Source: Lachnoclostridium sp. (GTDB taxonomy: Bacteria; Bacillota; Clostridia; Lachnospirales; Lachnospiraceae). Taken from it: DNA of 64,000 bases. A program made the translations under genes and the position numbers. Location of the stretch: contig JAETRR010000014.1 of NCBI GenBank assembly GCA_021770065.1, forward strand, positions 25,011 to 89,010, read 5' to 3'. Numbering within the stretch: the stretch's first letter is position 1; each line of letters starts with the position of its first letter. Of this stretch, positions 1 through 8,546 are shown one piece after another. The notes under the pieces are model-generated. The model ran no database searches and had not been told where the DNA came from. It worked only from the letters and a program-made list of their open reading frames with translations.

Positions 1-1
1 A

Positions 2-3000
2 ACCTGGATCCGCTATGCCTATGATGCTCTGGGCCGTCAGATAAAGAGCACCGACAGCGAGGGCCTGGTGAAAAGCTATACTTATGACGTGTCGGGCAAC
101 CTGCTGGAAGCCTCTGACAATGAGGGGCACAGCACAAAGTATGCTTATGATTTGTCGGGCAATCTGCTCTCTGTGACCGATGCCCTTGGAAATGAAACCA
201 CCTATACTTACGATGCTTACGGCCGGGTACTGTCCGCGGCTGATCCGGCAGGAAGTACCACTGTATATACCTACGATTCCATGGGAAATGTGAAAACCGT
301 CACGGATGGAGCGGGACTTACCACTGTCTATACTTACGACAAAGCGGGCAGGTGCACTGCCGTCCGGGATGAGATCCACGGAGAGCAGACCTACACGTAT
401 GATGCTCTGGGGAACTTAGAGAGCGATACCAACCCGTTAGGAGAGATCAATACCTATACTTATGATGCTCTCGGCCGTGTCACAGAGATCCTGGAGGCAG
501 GAGGCCTGCACACGAAGTATGCCTATGATGCGTCCGGAAACCTTATAAAGGAGACAGACCCGAACGGTAATGAGACCAGCTATGAATACGATGCCCTTGA
601 CCGCCTTATTTCCGCTGCGGAGGCAGACGGAAGCAGGGAGGACTACCTGTATGATGCGCTGGGAAACCTGGTGAAATACCAGGATGCCCTGGGAAATGTA
701 ACCTCTTACAGGTATGACAGCGTAAGCCGGATGACAGAACTTGTACTGCCCGAGGGCGGCGTGTGGCATTACGCATACGACGGCCACGGAAAAATTATCA
801 AAGAAACGGATCCCCTGGGACGGGAGACTTCTTACGGCTACTCCCTGTCCGGGGATCTTGTAAACCGGACCCTGGCAGACGGGGCGGAGTACCGGTACAC
901 CTACGATCTCCTGGGCCGCATCACAGGCCTTGACGCTCCGGAAGGAAGGAGCCTGTCCTGGGAATACAACGAGGCGGGGGATCTCATCCGTGAGACAGAC
1001 GCCAAAGGGAATACTGCCTCTTACACCTATGATAAGCTGCACAGGCTTCTTTCCGTGACCAACCCGGAGGGAGCCGGAACCAGTTACAGCTACGACAAGG
1101 CCGGGAACCTGATAAGCGCCGTGTCTCCTGCAGGGGCAGAAAGCAGCTTTCAGTATGATGCTCTGGACCGGATAAGCAGGGTAAAGACTCCCGGTGCGCC
1201 CGAGATATCTTACGCTTACGACGAAGCAGGCAATCTGTCCGCCGTTACCGAAACCGGGAGAGAAAGAAAAACAGGAACAGGAGCAGGAAGCGGAATCGGC
1301 GCAGGTACAGGGGCCGGAATAGGGGCATACATAGGAGCCGGGAGAGAAGCAGGGGCCGAAAGGATCATCAGCCGCACTACCCGGTACGCTTATGATGCCA
1401 ACGGGAATCTCCTTGCCGAAACCGATCCGCTTAATCAGATACAGAGCTATGCTTACGATAACCGGAACCGCCTCACGGAGACCGTCAGTGCCGCGGGACG
1501 TAAAGAACAGTATGCCTATGACCGGGACAGCCGCATGACTGCAGTTACGGATGCCCTGGGGAATGAGACACGCCTTTCCTATGACGGCAATGACAATCTT
1601 ACAGGCCTTACCGACGGGGAAGGCCGGAGCGTCACCTATACCTATGACCTGGCAGACCAGCTTATCAAGGCGGAGGAGGCCGGGGCTGTCACCGCTTATA
1701 CTTATGATTCCGTGGGAAATGTAAGCACGGTAACGGATGGGAACGGCCACACCACAAGCTACACCTACGATCTGGCAGGCCGCCTTACCAGCCGTACCAA
1801 TCCCCTGGGAGAGACCGAGCGTTACGCTTACGACCTCAATGATTGTCTGGAGGTATTCACACAGGGAGACGGAAGCGCCATTACCTACGATTATGATAAG
1901 CTGAACCAGCTTGTGAATGTGGATTACAACGGCACGGAAGAAGGAGCTTCCCAGGTGCTTTATGCCTACGATTCAGAGGGACGGCGGATCTCCATGGAGG
2001 ATCTGACAGGAACAAGCACTTATACTTATGACGATGCCGGACGCGTGGAGAGCGTCACCGACGGAAGAGGAAACACCGTGTCCTACGAGTATGATGCTTT
2101 CGGGAATCTTTCCGCCCTTATCTATCCCGACGGGGAAAGGGTATCCTACACTTACGACCTTCTGGACCGTCTGACAGAGGTAACAGACCGACAGGGAGGG
2201 GTTACGTCCTATGCGTATGATCCGGACGGGCTGCTTCTGGAGGTGAAGCGTCCCAACGGGACGAGAACCATCCTTACCTATGACGGAGCGGGACAGATTG
2301 AGACCGTCAGAAACCTGGATAAAGGAGGGGGAGAGCTGTCTTTCTACCGCTATGCCTACGACCATTCCGGCTTTATTACCAGGGAGGAGGTAAGGCAGAA
2401 AGCGGAAGGAAAAACAGAGTTTTTCATCAATGCCTATACCTACGACAGCCGGGGGCAGCTTGTCTCGGCATCCATTTTGAAGGACGGGAAGACCAGCGAA
2501 ATCCGCTATACCTATGATAAGGCCGGAAACCGGATCACCGTGGAAAAGAACGAGGATACGGTCCTGGCTTATCTGGAGGAGTATGCTTACGATGAAGCGA
2601 ACCGTCTGACAAGCAGGACAGTAAGCGGAAATCTAGAAAATCCGGAACTGAACGGAACTACTGCCTGCACTTATGATAAGAACGGGAATCTGATACAGGA
2701 GATCGGGCCCGATGAACGGATTACTACATACGCTTACGATGTGGAGAACCGGCTGAAAGCCGTGATGGAGGGAGATCGCCTCTTAATGGCAGCCCTCTAC
2801 GACGGGGACGGAAACCGGGTATTCCGTATGGAGTACGGAAAAAGGACCGGCGGCATATCTATAAACGGAGAAGAAAGGGAAGAGAACACCGCTACCGTCA
2901 CACGGGAGACAGAAGGGGAAGCAGGCAGAAGCGGCTCGCCCTTGATTCCCCATGTCCATGAGACAGAGGAGGAACAGGAGGAGGTTACGGAGACCCGGAA

Positions 3001-5140
3001 CAATATCTTCTGGTACGGCTTCGGCCAGGGGCTGATCCAGGGTCTTACCACGGTGCCGGGATATTTAAGCCGGTGGCTGCATGAGCACTGGGAGTATATC
3101 CTAAGAAGAATCGATCTGCATAAGACTTATGAAGTCCATACCTTCACGGAGGGAGGGGACGAGGCAAGAAAGCCGAAGGATGGAGATGCCTGGACTTCTG
3201 CCCTTTACGATGAGATCTTTATTCCCTTTCATGTGGGAGAGGAGGCCCGTGAGAGCTATGTGCAGACCAGCTATGTGAATGATGTGAACCGGGCATATGC
3301 GGAGACGCTTGCAGAGTATCAGATGAACGGAGCCAGGGGCGGCCTGCCGGCAGGAACAGGAGATGCGGCCGGAACTTCAGGAACGGGAGAATCTGCCGGA
3401 AGCGTTTACGAATACGGTCTTCAGCGTCTGGGCTATACAGATCTGGAAAGCGGAGAGCTGTACACTTATCTGTATGACGGAAGGGGAAGCGTGTCAAACT
3501 TGACTTCCCAGTCCGGGGCATCTGTGTTAAGCTATGTGTATGACGCTTACGGAATGTCAACAGCGTATAACAGCATGGATGACAGCAGCCCGGCTTCCGG
3601 CATAAGGAATCCATACGGTTACAATGGAGAGTTTACCGATCCGTCTACCGGATTCCAGTATCTGAGAAGCCGGTATTACAACAGCCAGACAGGAAGTTTT
3701 CTGACGGAGGACACTTACAGCGGAAGTATCCTGGAACCTTTAAGCCAGAACCGTTATACCTACACAGGAAACAACCCGGTGAACTTAAGGGATCCGGGCG
3801 GTCATGCGTGGATCAGCGGAACGGCGGCGAAGGTATTAGCGGCAGGAAAGAAAGCAGCGGCCAGGCCCAAGGCAATAAAATCGAGCCCGGCAAAGGCAGT
3901 GATGAATACTGCCAAGAAAGTGGTAACGAATACAAAGAAAACCGTATCAACGAGCAGCCAGAAGAATAAGGGAATTTCCCGGCAGAATGTAAGCGGAAGC
4001 ATTCAGACGGCGCATACGAAGCAGCAGAAGGTTGTTACATCCTCAAGTAAAAGCTCAAGCCATTCATTAGCAAAGAAAAGCTGGGAAAGCGCAGCAGTCG
4101 GCAGCGTTACCGGAACGGCTGTAGGCGCAGTCCGGAGAATCACAGCGGGGCAGGCATATGTGGGTAACCAGCTGGTGACAGCCAGCAGTGAAAAAGAGCG
4201 GAAGTTTTGCGCCGGGGCAGGAAGAATCTCAAAGAGCAGCGCTGCAGCCGGGGCGGGAGTGATAAAGGGAATCAACCAGGCGATAACAAATATCTGGAAT
4301 AGCTCCATGTCAGTAAATCCTATAGGGAAGATATTCTTAAACCAAGGGAACAAGATAGCCGGGAATACTCCAGGAATTGGAAGCACTGTGATGGAGATTG
4401 CACAGAGGGTGATTAAGGAACAGGAGGAAATAAGAAAGCAGGAGGAGCAAAGGAAAGAGATAGAGCTTTCAGCAGGTATCACGAATTACTTTGATCAAAC
4501 TAATATGACTGAAGAACAATTGGATATATTCAAAGAAGCCTCTAATAGACCTAATGATTCTCATTATTTATATACAGAGGCAACAGTTAAACAGACTATA
4601 AAGAATACATCTAAGTTTGATAGTGAAATTGAAGATTTCAAGAAAGCTTATGAAAAAAACAAAACAATATATGAAGATTTATCACAGAAAGCTGGTGTGC
4701 CTCCAGAATTGATTGCAGTGTTACATTACCGTGAAGGTACCGATGACTATTTAAATGGGCGGTTTAATATATATCTGCATAATGGGGAAAAGCTGGGCCA
4801 GACAACTACTTACAGGCCGGCAGGAAAATTGTTTTATGATTTTGAAGCAGCAGCTTTGGATGCCTTCCATGATAAACAAATTATTATCAGTCAATATAAT
4901 TTATCATCAAGTACTAGAGATATTGTAACTATGATGAGTTTTGCAGAGGCTTATAACGGAATGGGATATTATAATAATAACCATGTTAATCCATATTTAT
5001 ATAGTGGAACAAATCAATATACAAGTGGAAAATATATAGAGATTCCAAATGGAAATAGTGGAACAAAAAGCGTATATGATTCAAATCTTGTTGATGAACA
5101 GATTGGAGTTTATCTTTTATTGGATTCTTTGCTCAATTAA
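2..5140 (+). CDS. RHS/YD-repeat polymorphic toxin with lysozyme-like C-terminal domain (5' partial)
   Basis: The reading frame is open to the window edge and already inside YD repeats, so the N-terminus lies upstream; 1712 residues are visible. Dozens of Y-x-YD-x-x-G-N/R-L repeats fill about the first 930. A Gly/Ala-rich insert interrupts them near 1260-1360, and a segment with an aromatic hydrophobic stretch follows near 3000. The conserved RHS core runs to about 3810, with motifs YLRSRYYNSQTGSF, NRYTYTGNNPVNLRDPGG. A Lys/Ser/Ala-rich linker follows. From about 4480 the DNA turns sharply AT-rich and the last 220 residues form a separate domain with PPELIAVLHYREG, FNIYLHNG, AEAYNGMGYY and SGTNQYTSGKY. 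These motifs match my memory of lysozyme-like peptidoglycan hydrolases; the Glu of HYREG (codon at 4733) is the likely catalytic residue. By family knowledge the RHS shell encloses and delivers the C-terminal toxin. The toxin fold is inferred from motif memory only. Confidence 0.9.
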   Translation, partial: TWIRYAYDALGRQIKSTDSEGLVKSYTYDVSGNLLEASDNEGHSTKYAYDLSGNLLSVTDALGNETTYTYDAYGRVLSAADPAGSTTVYTYDSMGNVKTVTDGAGLTTVYTYDKAGRCTAVRDEIHGEQTYTYDALGNLESDTNPLGEINTYTYDALGRVTEILEAGGLHTKYAYDASGNLIKETDPNGNETSYEYDALDRLISAAEADGSREDYLYDALGNLVKYQDALGNVTSYRYDSVSRMTELVLPEGGVWHYAYDGHGKIIKETDPLGRETSYGYSLSGDLVNRTLADGAEYRYTYDLLGRITGLDAPEGRSLSWEYNEAGDLIRETDAKGNTASYTYDKLHRLLSVTNPEGAGTSYSYDKAGNLISAVSPAGAESSFQYDALDRISRVKTPGAPEISYAYDEAGNLSAVTETGRERKTGTGAGSGIGAGTGAGIGAYIGAGREAGAERIISRTTRYAYDANGNLLAETDPLNQIQSYAYDNRNRLTETVSAAGRKEQYAYDRDSRMTAVTDALGNETRLSYDGNDNLTGLTDGEGRSVTYTYDLADQLIKAEEAGAVTAYTYDSVGNVSTVTDGNGHTTSYTYDLAGRLTSRTNPLGETERYAYDLNDCLEVFTQGDGSAITYDYDKLNQLVNVDYNGTEEGASQVLYAYDSEGRRISMEDLTGTSTYTYDDAGRVESVTDGRGNTVSYEYDAFGNLSALIYPDGERVSYTYDLLDRLTEVTDRQGGVTSYAYDPDGLLLEVKRPNGTRTILTYDGAGQIETVRNLDKGGGELSFYRYAYDHSGFITREEVRQKAEGKTEFFINAYTYDSRGQLVSASILKDGKTSEIRYTYDKAGNRITVEKNEDTVLAYLEEYAYDEANRLTSRTVSGNLENPELNGTTACTYDKNGNLIQEIGPDERITTYAYDVENRLKAVMEGDRLLMAALYDGDGNRVFRMEYGKRTGGISINGEEREENTATVTRETEGEAGRSGSPLIPHVHETEEEQEEVTETRNNIFWYGFGQGLIQGLTTVPGYLSRWLHEHWEYILRRIDLHKTYEVHTFTEGGDEARKPKDGDAWTSALYDEIFIPFHVGEEARESYVQTSYVNDVNRAYAETLAEYQMNGARGGLPAGTGDAAGTSGTGESAGSVYEYGLQRLGYTDLESGELYTYLYDGRGSVSNLTSQSGASVLSYVYDAYGMSTAYNSMDDSSPASGIRNPYGYNGEFTDPSTGFQYLRSRYYNSQTGSFLTEDTYSGSILEPLSQNRYTYTGNNPVNLRDPGGHAWISGTAAKVLAAGKKAAARPKAIKSSPAKAVMNTAKKVVTNTKKTVSTSSQKNKGISRQNVSGSIQTAHTKQQKVVTSSSKSSSHSLAKKSWESAAVGSVTGTAVGAVRRITAGQAYVGNQLVTASSEKERKFCAGAGRISKSSAAAGAGVIKGINQAITNIWNSSMSVNPIGKIFLNQGNKIAGNTPGIGSTVMEIAQRVIKEQEEIRKQEEQRKEIELSAGITNYFDQTNMTEEQLDIFKEASNRPNDSHYLYTEATVKQTIKNTSKFDSEIEDFKKAYEKNKTIYEDLSQKAGVPPELIAVLHYREGTDDYLNGRFNIYLHNGEKLGQTTTYRPAGKLFYDFEAAALDAFHDKQIIISQYNLSSSTRDIVTMMSFAEAYNGMGYYNNNHVNPYLYSGTNQYTSGKYIEIPNGNSGTKSVYDSNLVDEQIGVYLLLDSLLN

Positions 5141-5236
5141 TTGCAGAGAATTTTCTAAAGACTAATTATAAAGCTTGCGTCCCTTCACCAAGAAGTGCTT
5201 CCACACCAAAAAGTCAAAGAAAGGACTAAATTAAAT

Positions 5237-6019
5237 ATGAAATTAAAAAAGACAGGAATTTTGATAATAGCAGGATTAGTTTTATCTATTTGTTCTGGTA
5301 AGCTATTATTTGATGCACAAACATATGAGCATAATGAATTAAATATTGCTATATTAGGAGTATTTCAAACTATTTTGCCTGGAGATACGGAAGTAAAACA
5401 TCAAAACCCTTATTTTTATTCCCAAAATACATTTAATCTAAGTGCGGAAGCAACATACTATAGTACTGTATCATATGATGCTAAGGAAAAAGTAAACATA
5501 GAAGGCAAATTGATAAAGAACTATAAAACAGGCGATTTATTTAAACTTAAAATTGATTTTCGAGAGGAGCAGGGATTAATTTACGATAATACATTCAAGG
5601 CTCCTATACAATTAACCAGTGACAGAGTGGTATTTTATTTTTACGTTACAAATGAAAAAATATATCTGGTTAACCCATATATTTATAATGAACAGAAAAA
5701 ACAGGTTTATACAGGATTGAATAATGAAATGGTATTGACATTTTTTTTGCCGACGGATCAGAAAATAATCGCAAATAGTGAAATAGTATGCCAAGAAGAA
5801 ATATTACATGTTGTGGATGAACATGGTAGGGTTACTAATATTACGTCGAAAAATGAAAAAGTTGAATATGGAAGACGTGAATATAATCAAAGTAATGGTG
5901 AATTATCTTTCCATGAAGATTTTATATGGGAGAAGGATAAAGGATTAATTTTCTATGGAAGCGCATATCGAATGGAAGCTGAAATTTTATATTTAAATGC
6001 GATTGAAGAAATAGAGTAA
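5237..6019 (+). CDS. Predicted membrane-anchored/exported immunity protein for the RHS toxin
   Basis: 260 residues, AT-rich like the toxin domain just before it. The chosen ATG (MKLKKTGILIIAGLVLS) gives a basic start and one hydrophobic segment at about residues 6-24, typical of a signal peptide or signal anchor. The rest is polar and would lie outside the membrane. AAAGGA lies about 11 bases upstream. I do not recognise the family. Position straight after the toxin gene suggests cognate immunity, and an extracytoplasmic location suits protection from a cell-wall hydrolase. The 97-bp gap is longer than in the other tail/immunity pairs, so pairing is an inference. Confidence 0.65.
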   Translation: MKLKKTGILIIAGLVLSICSGKLLFDAQTYEHNELNIAILGVFQTILPGDTEVKHQNPYFYSQNTFNLSAEATYYSTVSYDAKEKVNIEGKLIKNYKTGDLFKLKIDFREEQGLIYDNTFKAPIQLTSDRVVFYFYVTNEKIYLVNPYIYNEQKKQVYTGLNNEMVLTFFLPTDQKIIANSEIVCQEEILHVVDEHGRVTNITSKNEKVEYGRREYNQSNGELSFHEDFIWEKDKGLIFYGSAYRMEAEILYLNAIEEIE

Positions 6020-6060
6020 ATATTTTTAATAATTACTAGAGGTTTACTGCTGCCTCCAGA

Positions 6061-6315
6061 TATTTAACTGATCCAGTAGGAAGAACTACTGTATATACCT
6101 GCGATTCCATGGGAAATGTGAAAACCGTCACGGATGGAGCGGGACTTACCATTGTCTATACTTACGACAAAGCGGGAAGATGCACTGCCGTCCGGGATAA
6201 GATCCACAGAGAGCAGACCTATACATATGACAGTGTAAGCCGGATGACAGAGCTTGTACTGCCCGAGGGCAGTATGTGGCATTACGCCTGCGATGGCCTC
6301 GAAAAAATTATCTAA
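6061..6315 (+). pseudogene. RHS YD-repeat fragment
   Basis: An in-frame piece (YLTDPVGRTTVYTCDSMGN, then SVSRMTELVLPEG) is nearly identical to two separate parts of the intact RHS gene (about 241-405 and 715-800), joined by an internal deletion. It ends at a stop after GLEKII. The preserved high-GC sequence next to AT-rich neighbours marks it as a displaced remnant, not a working gene. Confidence 0.85.
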
Positions 6316-6673
6316 ATACGATAACGATCAAAAGGTTTTTACATTGTGGCTGGATATAGACTGGAATTATAAACCTCTTAGGACGGGAGAAATGTATGCA
6401 ATTGTAGATGAAGATTATGTTCCAGCAACAAGAAGCTGGATTTACGAGTCCTATGATAAAGATGGAAATCATCTGCTCACTAATCTTTATAGTATGATCT
6501 GGCAAACGCAGGAAGAAATTCAATATACAGTAACGGAAAATATGGCTAAATGGGAGGATATTCAAAGGGAAATCGTTACAGAAAAGGAATGGACAGAACG
6601 CCGGGCATATCTGATAGACTTAATTGAAGATGCCCCGGAATGGATTACATATGAGGATTTATTAAACAGGTAG
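6293..6673 (+). CDS. Hypothetical protein, possible immunity gene with replaced N-terminus
   Basis: 126 residues if the ATG inside the RHS fragment is used (MASKKLSKYDNDQKVFTLWL). The first residues are read from RHS-derived DNA in another frame and native sequence begins near 6313, so the original start has probably been lost. The body is acidic and soluble, rich in Trp and Tyr (DIDWNYKP, DEDYVPATRSWIYESYDKDG), with no membrane segment. I do not recognise the family. Its place in the RHS module array suggests an orphan immunity protein. No good ribosome binding site precedes the start, so expression is doubtful. Confidence 0.5.
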   Translation: MASKKLSKYDNDQKVFTLWLDIDWNYKPLRTGEMYAIVDEDYVPATRSWIYESYDKDGNHLLTNLYSMIWQTQEEIQYTVTENMAKWEDIQREIVTEKEWTERRAYLIDLIEDAPEWITYEDLLNR

Positions 6674-6725
6674 TCAGTACCAGAAATCCTTGTGCATATT
6701 TCCAGTACGGACTGCCAGGAGACTT

Positions 6726-6776
6726 ATGAACAAAAAGAATAGAACATTAATTAGCGTGTTTGCAGCAGCAATATAA
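6726..6776 (+). pseudogene. Signal-peptide fragment of a lost exported protein
   Basis: A 16-residue ORF (MNKKNRTLISVFAAAI) reads like the basic-plus-hydrophobic start of an exported protein, preceded by GGAGAC and stopped abruptly. It is best read as the remaining 5' end of a deleted exported immunity gene. Confidence 0.4.
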
Positions 6777-6789
6777 TGATAGACCTTTA

Positions 6790-6896
6790 GATGAAATCTT
6801 GAAAAAGGAGGTAAAGTCAAATCTTTTTATATGTGGGATGGACGTACAAATGATTTTGTCATTAATCTCTTGAAAAGTCTTGGCTTAATAAAATGA
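6790..6896 (+). pseudogene. RHS toxin tail, copy 1
   Basis: The frame ends in KSFYMWDGRTNDFVINLLKS and then LGLIK-stop. The same end is found at 10825-10911 with only a few base changes. Its stop overlaps the start of the following gene as ATGA. The first 22 bases (6790-6811) are identical to bases inside the coding sequence at 8685-8706, suggesting a recombination junction. It is the 3' end of a lost RHS C-terminal toxin domain. Confidence 0.65.
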
Positions 6897-7345
6897 AAAG
6901 GTTAACCATGTCGCGGAAAGATGCTTACAAATTAATTGAAGAAGTGCGCAGCTATACATGTAAAAAAGTAAATTTGTCTGATTATATAAACGAATATTCG
7001 GAAGCTGAACAAGAAGAATTAGACATAGAGTTTGAGCTTTTAGGGGTTAGTAATGGATTTTTATCAGAGGTTATATGCACAATTACAGGGCAGAAAGTTG
7101 AAGTTTATGGGGAAGTAGAGACGTTGTTTCCATGCCCGTGTTGTGGATATAGAACTTTGACAGAATCTTTTAATCCAAAAGAAGGTACGGGGTATGATAT
7201 TTGTCCATATTGCAATTGGGAAGATGACGGAACAACAGATATACAATCTTATCGTGCGATTAATAAAGGTAGTATATTGGATTATCGCAATAAACTTCGT
7301 TCAAATTTAAATAAGTATTATCTGAATAAGTGGTTAAAAAAATAG
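6893..7345 (+). CDS. CPCC-type cysteine-rich protein, predicted orphan immunity protein
   Basis: 150 residues. The N-terminal half is a helical region of about 80 residues. The C-terminal half has CPCCGYRTLTE and, about 20 residues on, DICPYCNWEDDG, two Cys pairs arranged like a zinc ribbon and typical of the Cys_rich_CPCC family. The start ATG overlaps the stop of the toxin tail before it (ATGA at 6893-6896), the arrangement expected of a toxin/immunity pair. No signal peptide, so it should act in the cytoplasm. CPCC proteins occur beside polymorphic toxins, but the toxin this one countered is no longer whole here. Confidence 0.7.
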   Translation: MKRLTMSRKDAYKLIEEVRSYTCKKVNLSDYINEYSEAEQEELDIEFELLGVSNGFLSEVICTITGQKVEVYGEVETLFPCPCCGYRTLTESFNPKEGTGYDICPYCNWEDDGTTDIQSYRAINKGSILDYRNKLRSNLNKYYLNKWLKK

Positions 7346-7388
7346 ATAATTTGGGGGAGATGGCTAAAGAGAATGCGGCATAAAAAAA

Positions 7389-7478
7389 CCATACAGTTAT
7401 AACAAAGAATTCACCGAACTGGTCACCGGCTTCTGGTATCTGAGAAGCCGCTATTATAACAGCAGGACAGACATATAA
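7389..7478 (+). pseudogene. RHS core fragment
   Basis: The frame reads PYSYNKEFTELVTGFWYLRS then RYYNSRTDI-stop, a decayed copy of the core motif of the intact gene (PYGYNGEFTDPSTGFQYLRS, at about 3613-3670). It marks the left edge of another displaced module. Confidence 0.8.
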
Positions 7479-7484
7479 AGGCAG

Positions 7485-7679
7485 GAGCGGATTATGATGT
7501 AAAGGATTTGGTTCTTGTTTTCCATGGAGCATATGAAAGATCTTCGGACACAAAAGAAGAATTACAGGAACGAATAGATGCAGCAATCTGTTGGAAAAGA
7601 TGAAATCCAATGGATGGTTTTGTACGACGGAACAAATGGAGTTACTGTAAAAATATGCGAAGAAATTTGTCAGATATGA
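7485..7679 (+). pseudogene. Frameshifted tail of an unknown RHS toxin
   Basis: Two frames must be joined near 7590: GADYDVKDLVLVFHGAYERS and then QQSVGKDEIQWMVLYDGTNG, ending VKICEEICQI-stop. The stop overlaps the next gene's ATG by four bases (ATGA at 7676-7679). Family not recognised. Confidence 0.5.
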
Positions 7680-8203
7680 AATTGAAAGAGAAAAGTAAAA
7701 TATTATTATTTACTTTAATGGCAATTTTGCTATTTTCAATTGTTGTTAATGACAGAAAAGACTACAAAATAGAAATTTTAAAAAATATGAAAAACGGATT
7801 GGAGGATGAAAGCCTTGTAGATTATAATTGGGAATATATACAAGGAGCAGAAGAGCTAAGTGTTGTTCCTATAACAATTCGATACTTTGATATTGGTTTG
7901 AATAAAGATGGAACGGATGATAAGATAGTTGTTCTTATTGCACCTATTTTATTTTCTACTTCTCACGGGGACACGGTTGAAATTTTAATAAATGAAAATG
8001 GAAAATACCGTTCTGTTTTTTCGGGAGTTTTTAAAATAAATAAACAGGATAAAGAAAACACACCAGCAGGTAAAATTTATATTTTGAAAAATATAGAGAA
8101 TGGATTTTATAAAATTAAAATATTGGGGGATCAAACGGAAGTGGAACTTATTTATGATAAAAATAAAAAAGAGTATGAGATGTATTTGATGGATTCAATA
8201 TAG
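7676..8203 (+). CDS. Predicted membrane-anchored/exported orphan immunity protein
   Basis: 175 residues from the ATG that overlaps the stop of the preceding toxin tail. The start MKLKEKSKILLFTLMAILLF has a basic end followed by a hydrophobic segment (about residues 9-23), a signal peptide or anchor. The rest is polar with beta-rich stretches (VVPITIRYFDIGLNKDG, DDKIVVLIAPILF). A DG-T-DDKIVVL stretch resembles secreted-domain repeats seen in other small exported proteins, but I cannot name the family. Overlap with the toxin tail and AT-rich composition support an immunity role. An upstream in-frame ATG at 7610 would read into the toxin remnant and was not used. Confidence 0.6.
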   Translation: MKLKEKSKILLFTLMAILLFSIVVNDRKDYKIEILKNMKNGLEDESLVDYNWEYIQGAEELSVVPITIRYFDIGLNKDGTDDKIVVLIAPILFSTSHGDTVEILINENGKYRSVFSGVFKINKQDKENTPAGKIYILKNIENGFYKIKILGDQTEVELIYDKNKKEYEMYLMDSI

Positions 8204-8259
8204 GTTTGATTCCTGGATTTATAGACGGGAGTATTTACCGCTGCAGAGACTGGCTTTCC

Positions 8260-8300
8260 GTCCAGCCGCTGTTACAACAACTGGACGGGAAGCTTTGCAG
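8260..8300 (+). pseudogene. Short RHS core scrap
   Basis: About 40 bases that translate roughly to SRCYNNWTGSFAD match SRYYNSQTGSF of the intact RHS core. It lies in the 343-bp stretch between two immunity-type genes; a 17-bp sequence at 8210-8226 in the same stretch recurs at 12310-12326. Confidence 0.55.
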
Positions 8301-8398
8301 ATTTATATGCCTAAAAAATACTGTTTACAACTTGAATTTCATGTTGAAATGAGAATTTATATGAAAAGAATCTTTGTCTGCTTTTATTAAAATCCAAT

Positions 8399-8532
8399 AT
8401 GTTAGGAGATTTATTAAAAGAGAAAATGCAATTACTGCAAAATGATTATGGATTAAAGTAAATGAAAGTAAAAGAATAAAGTCTAATTATGTACTTCAAA
8501 ATGAAAATATATTTTTTGAATATTACGATTAA
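8399..8532 (+). pseudogene. Frameshifted fragment, probable toxin tail
   Basis: One frame gives MLGDLLKEKMQLLQNDYGLK-stop; a shift near 8455 continues as KVNESKRIKSNYVLQNENIF and ends at FEYYD-stop just before the next gene. It occupies the place that toxin tails hold in the neighbouring modules. No family recognised. Confidence 0.4.
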
Positions 8533-8546
8533 CGGAGAACGATACA

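Noticed and set aside
437..1750. Long open frame on the minus strand of the RHS gene (437 codons).
   Set aside because: It is a by-product of the regular TAT-GAT codon pattern of the YD repeats, has no ribosome binding site and no protein likeness. The same holds for the minus-strand frames between 1973 and 4482.
2..2700. Regularly spaced repeats that might be read as a CRISPR or satellite array.
   Set aside because: They keep a single reading frame, vary at third positions and encode YD repeats; this is a protein-level repeat.
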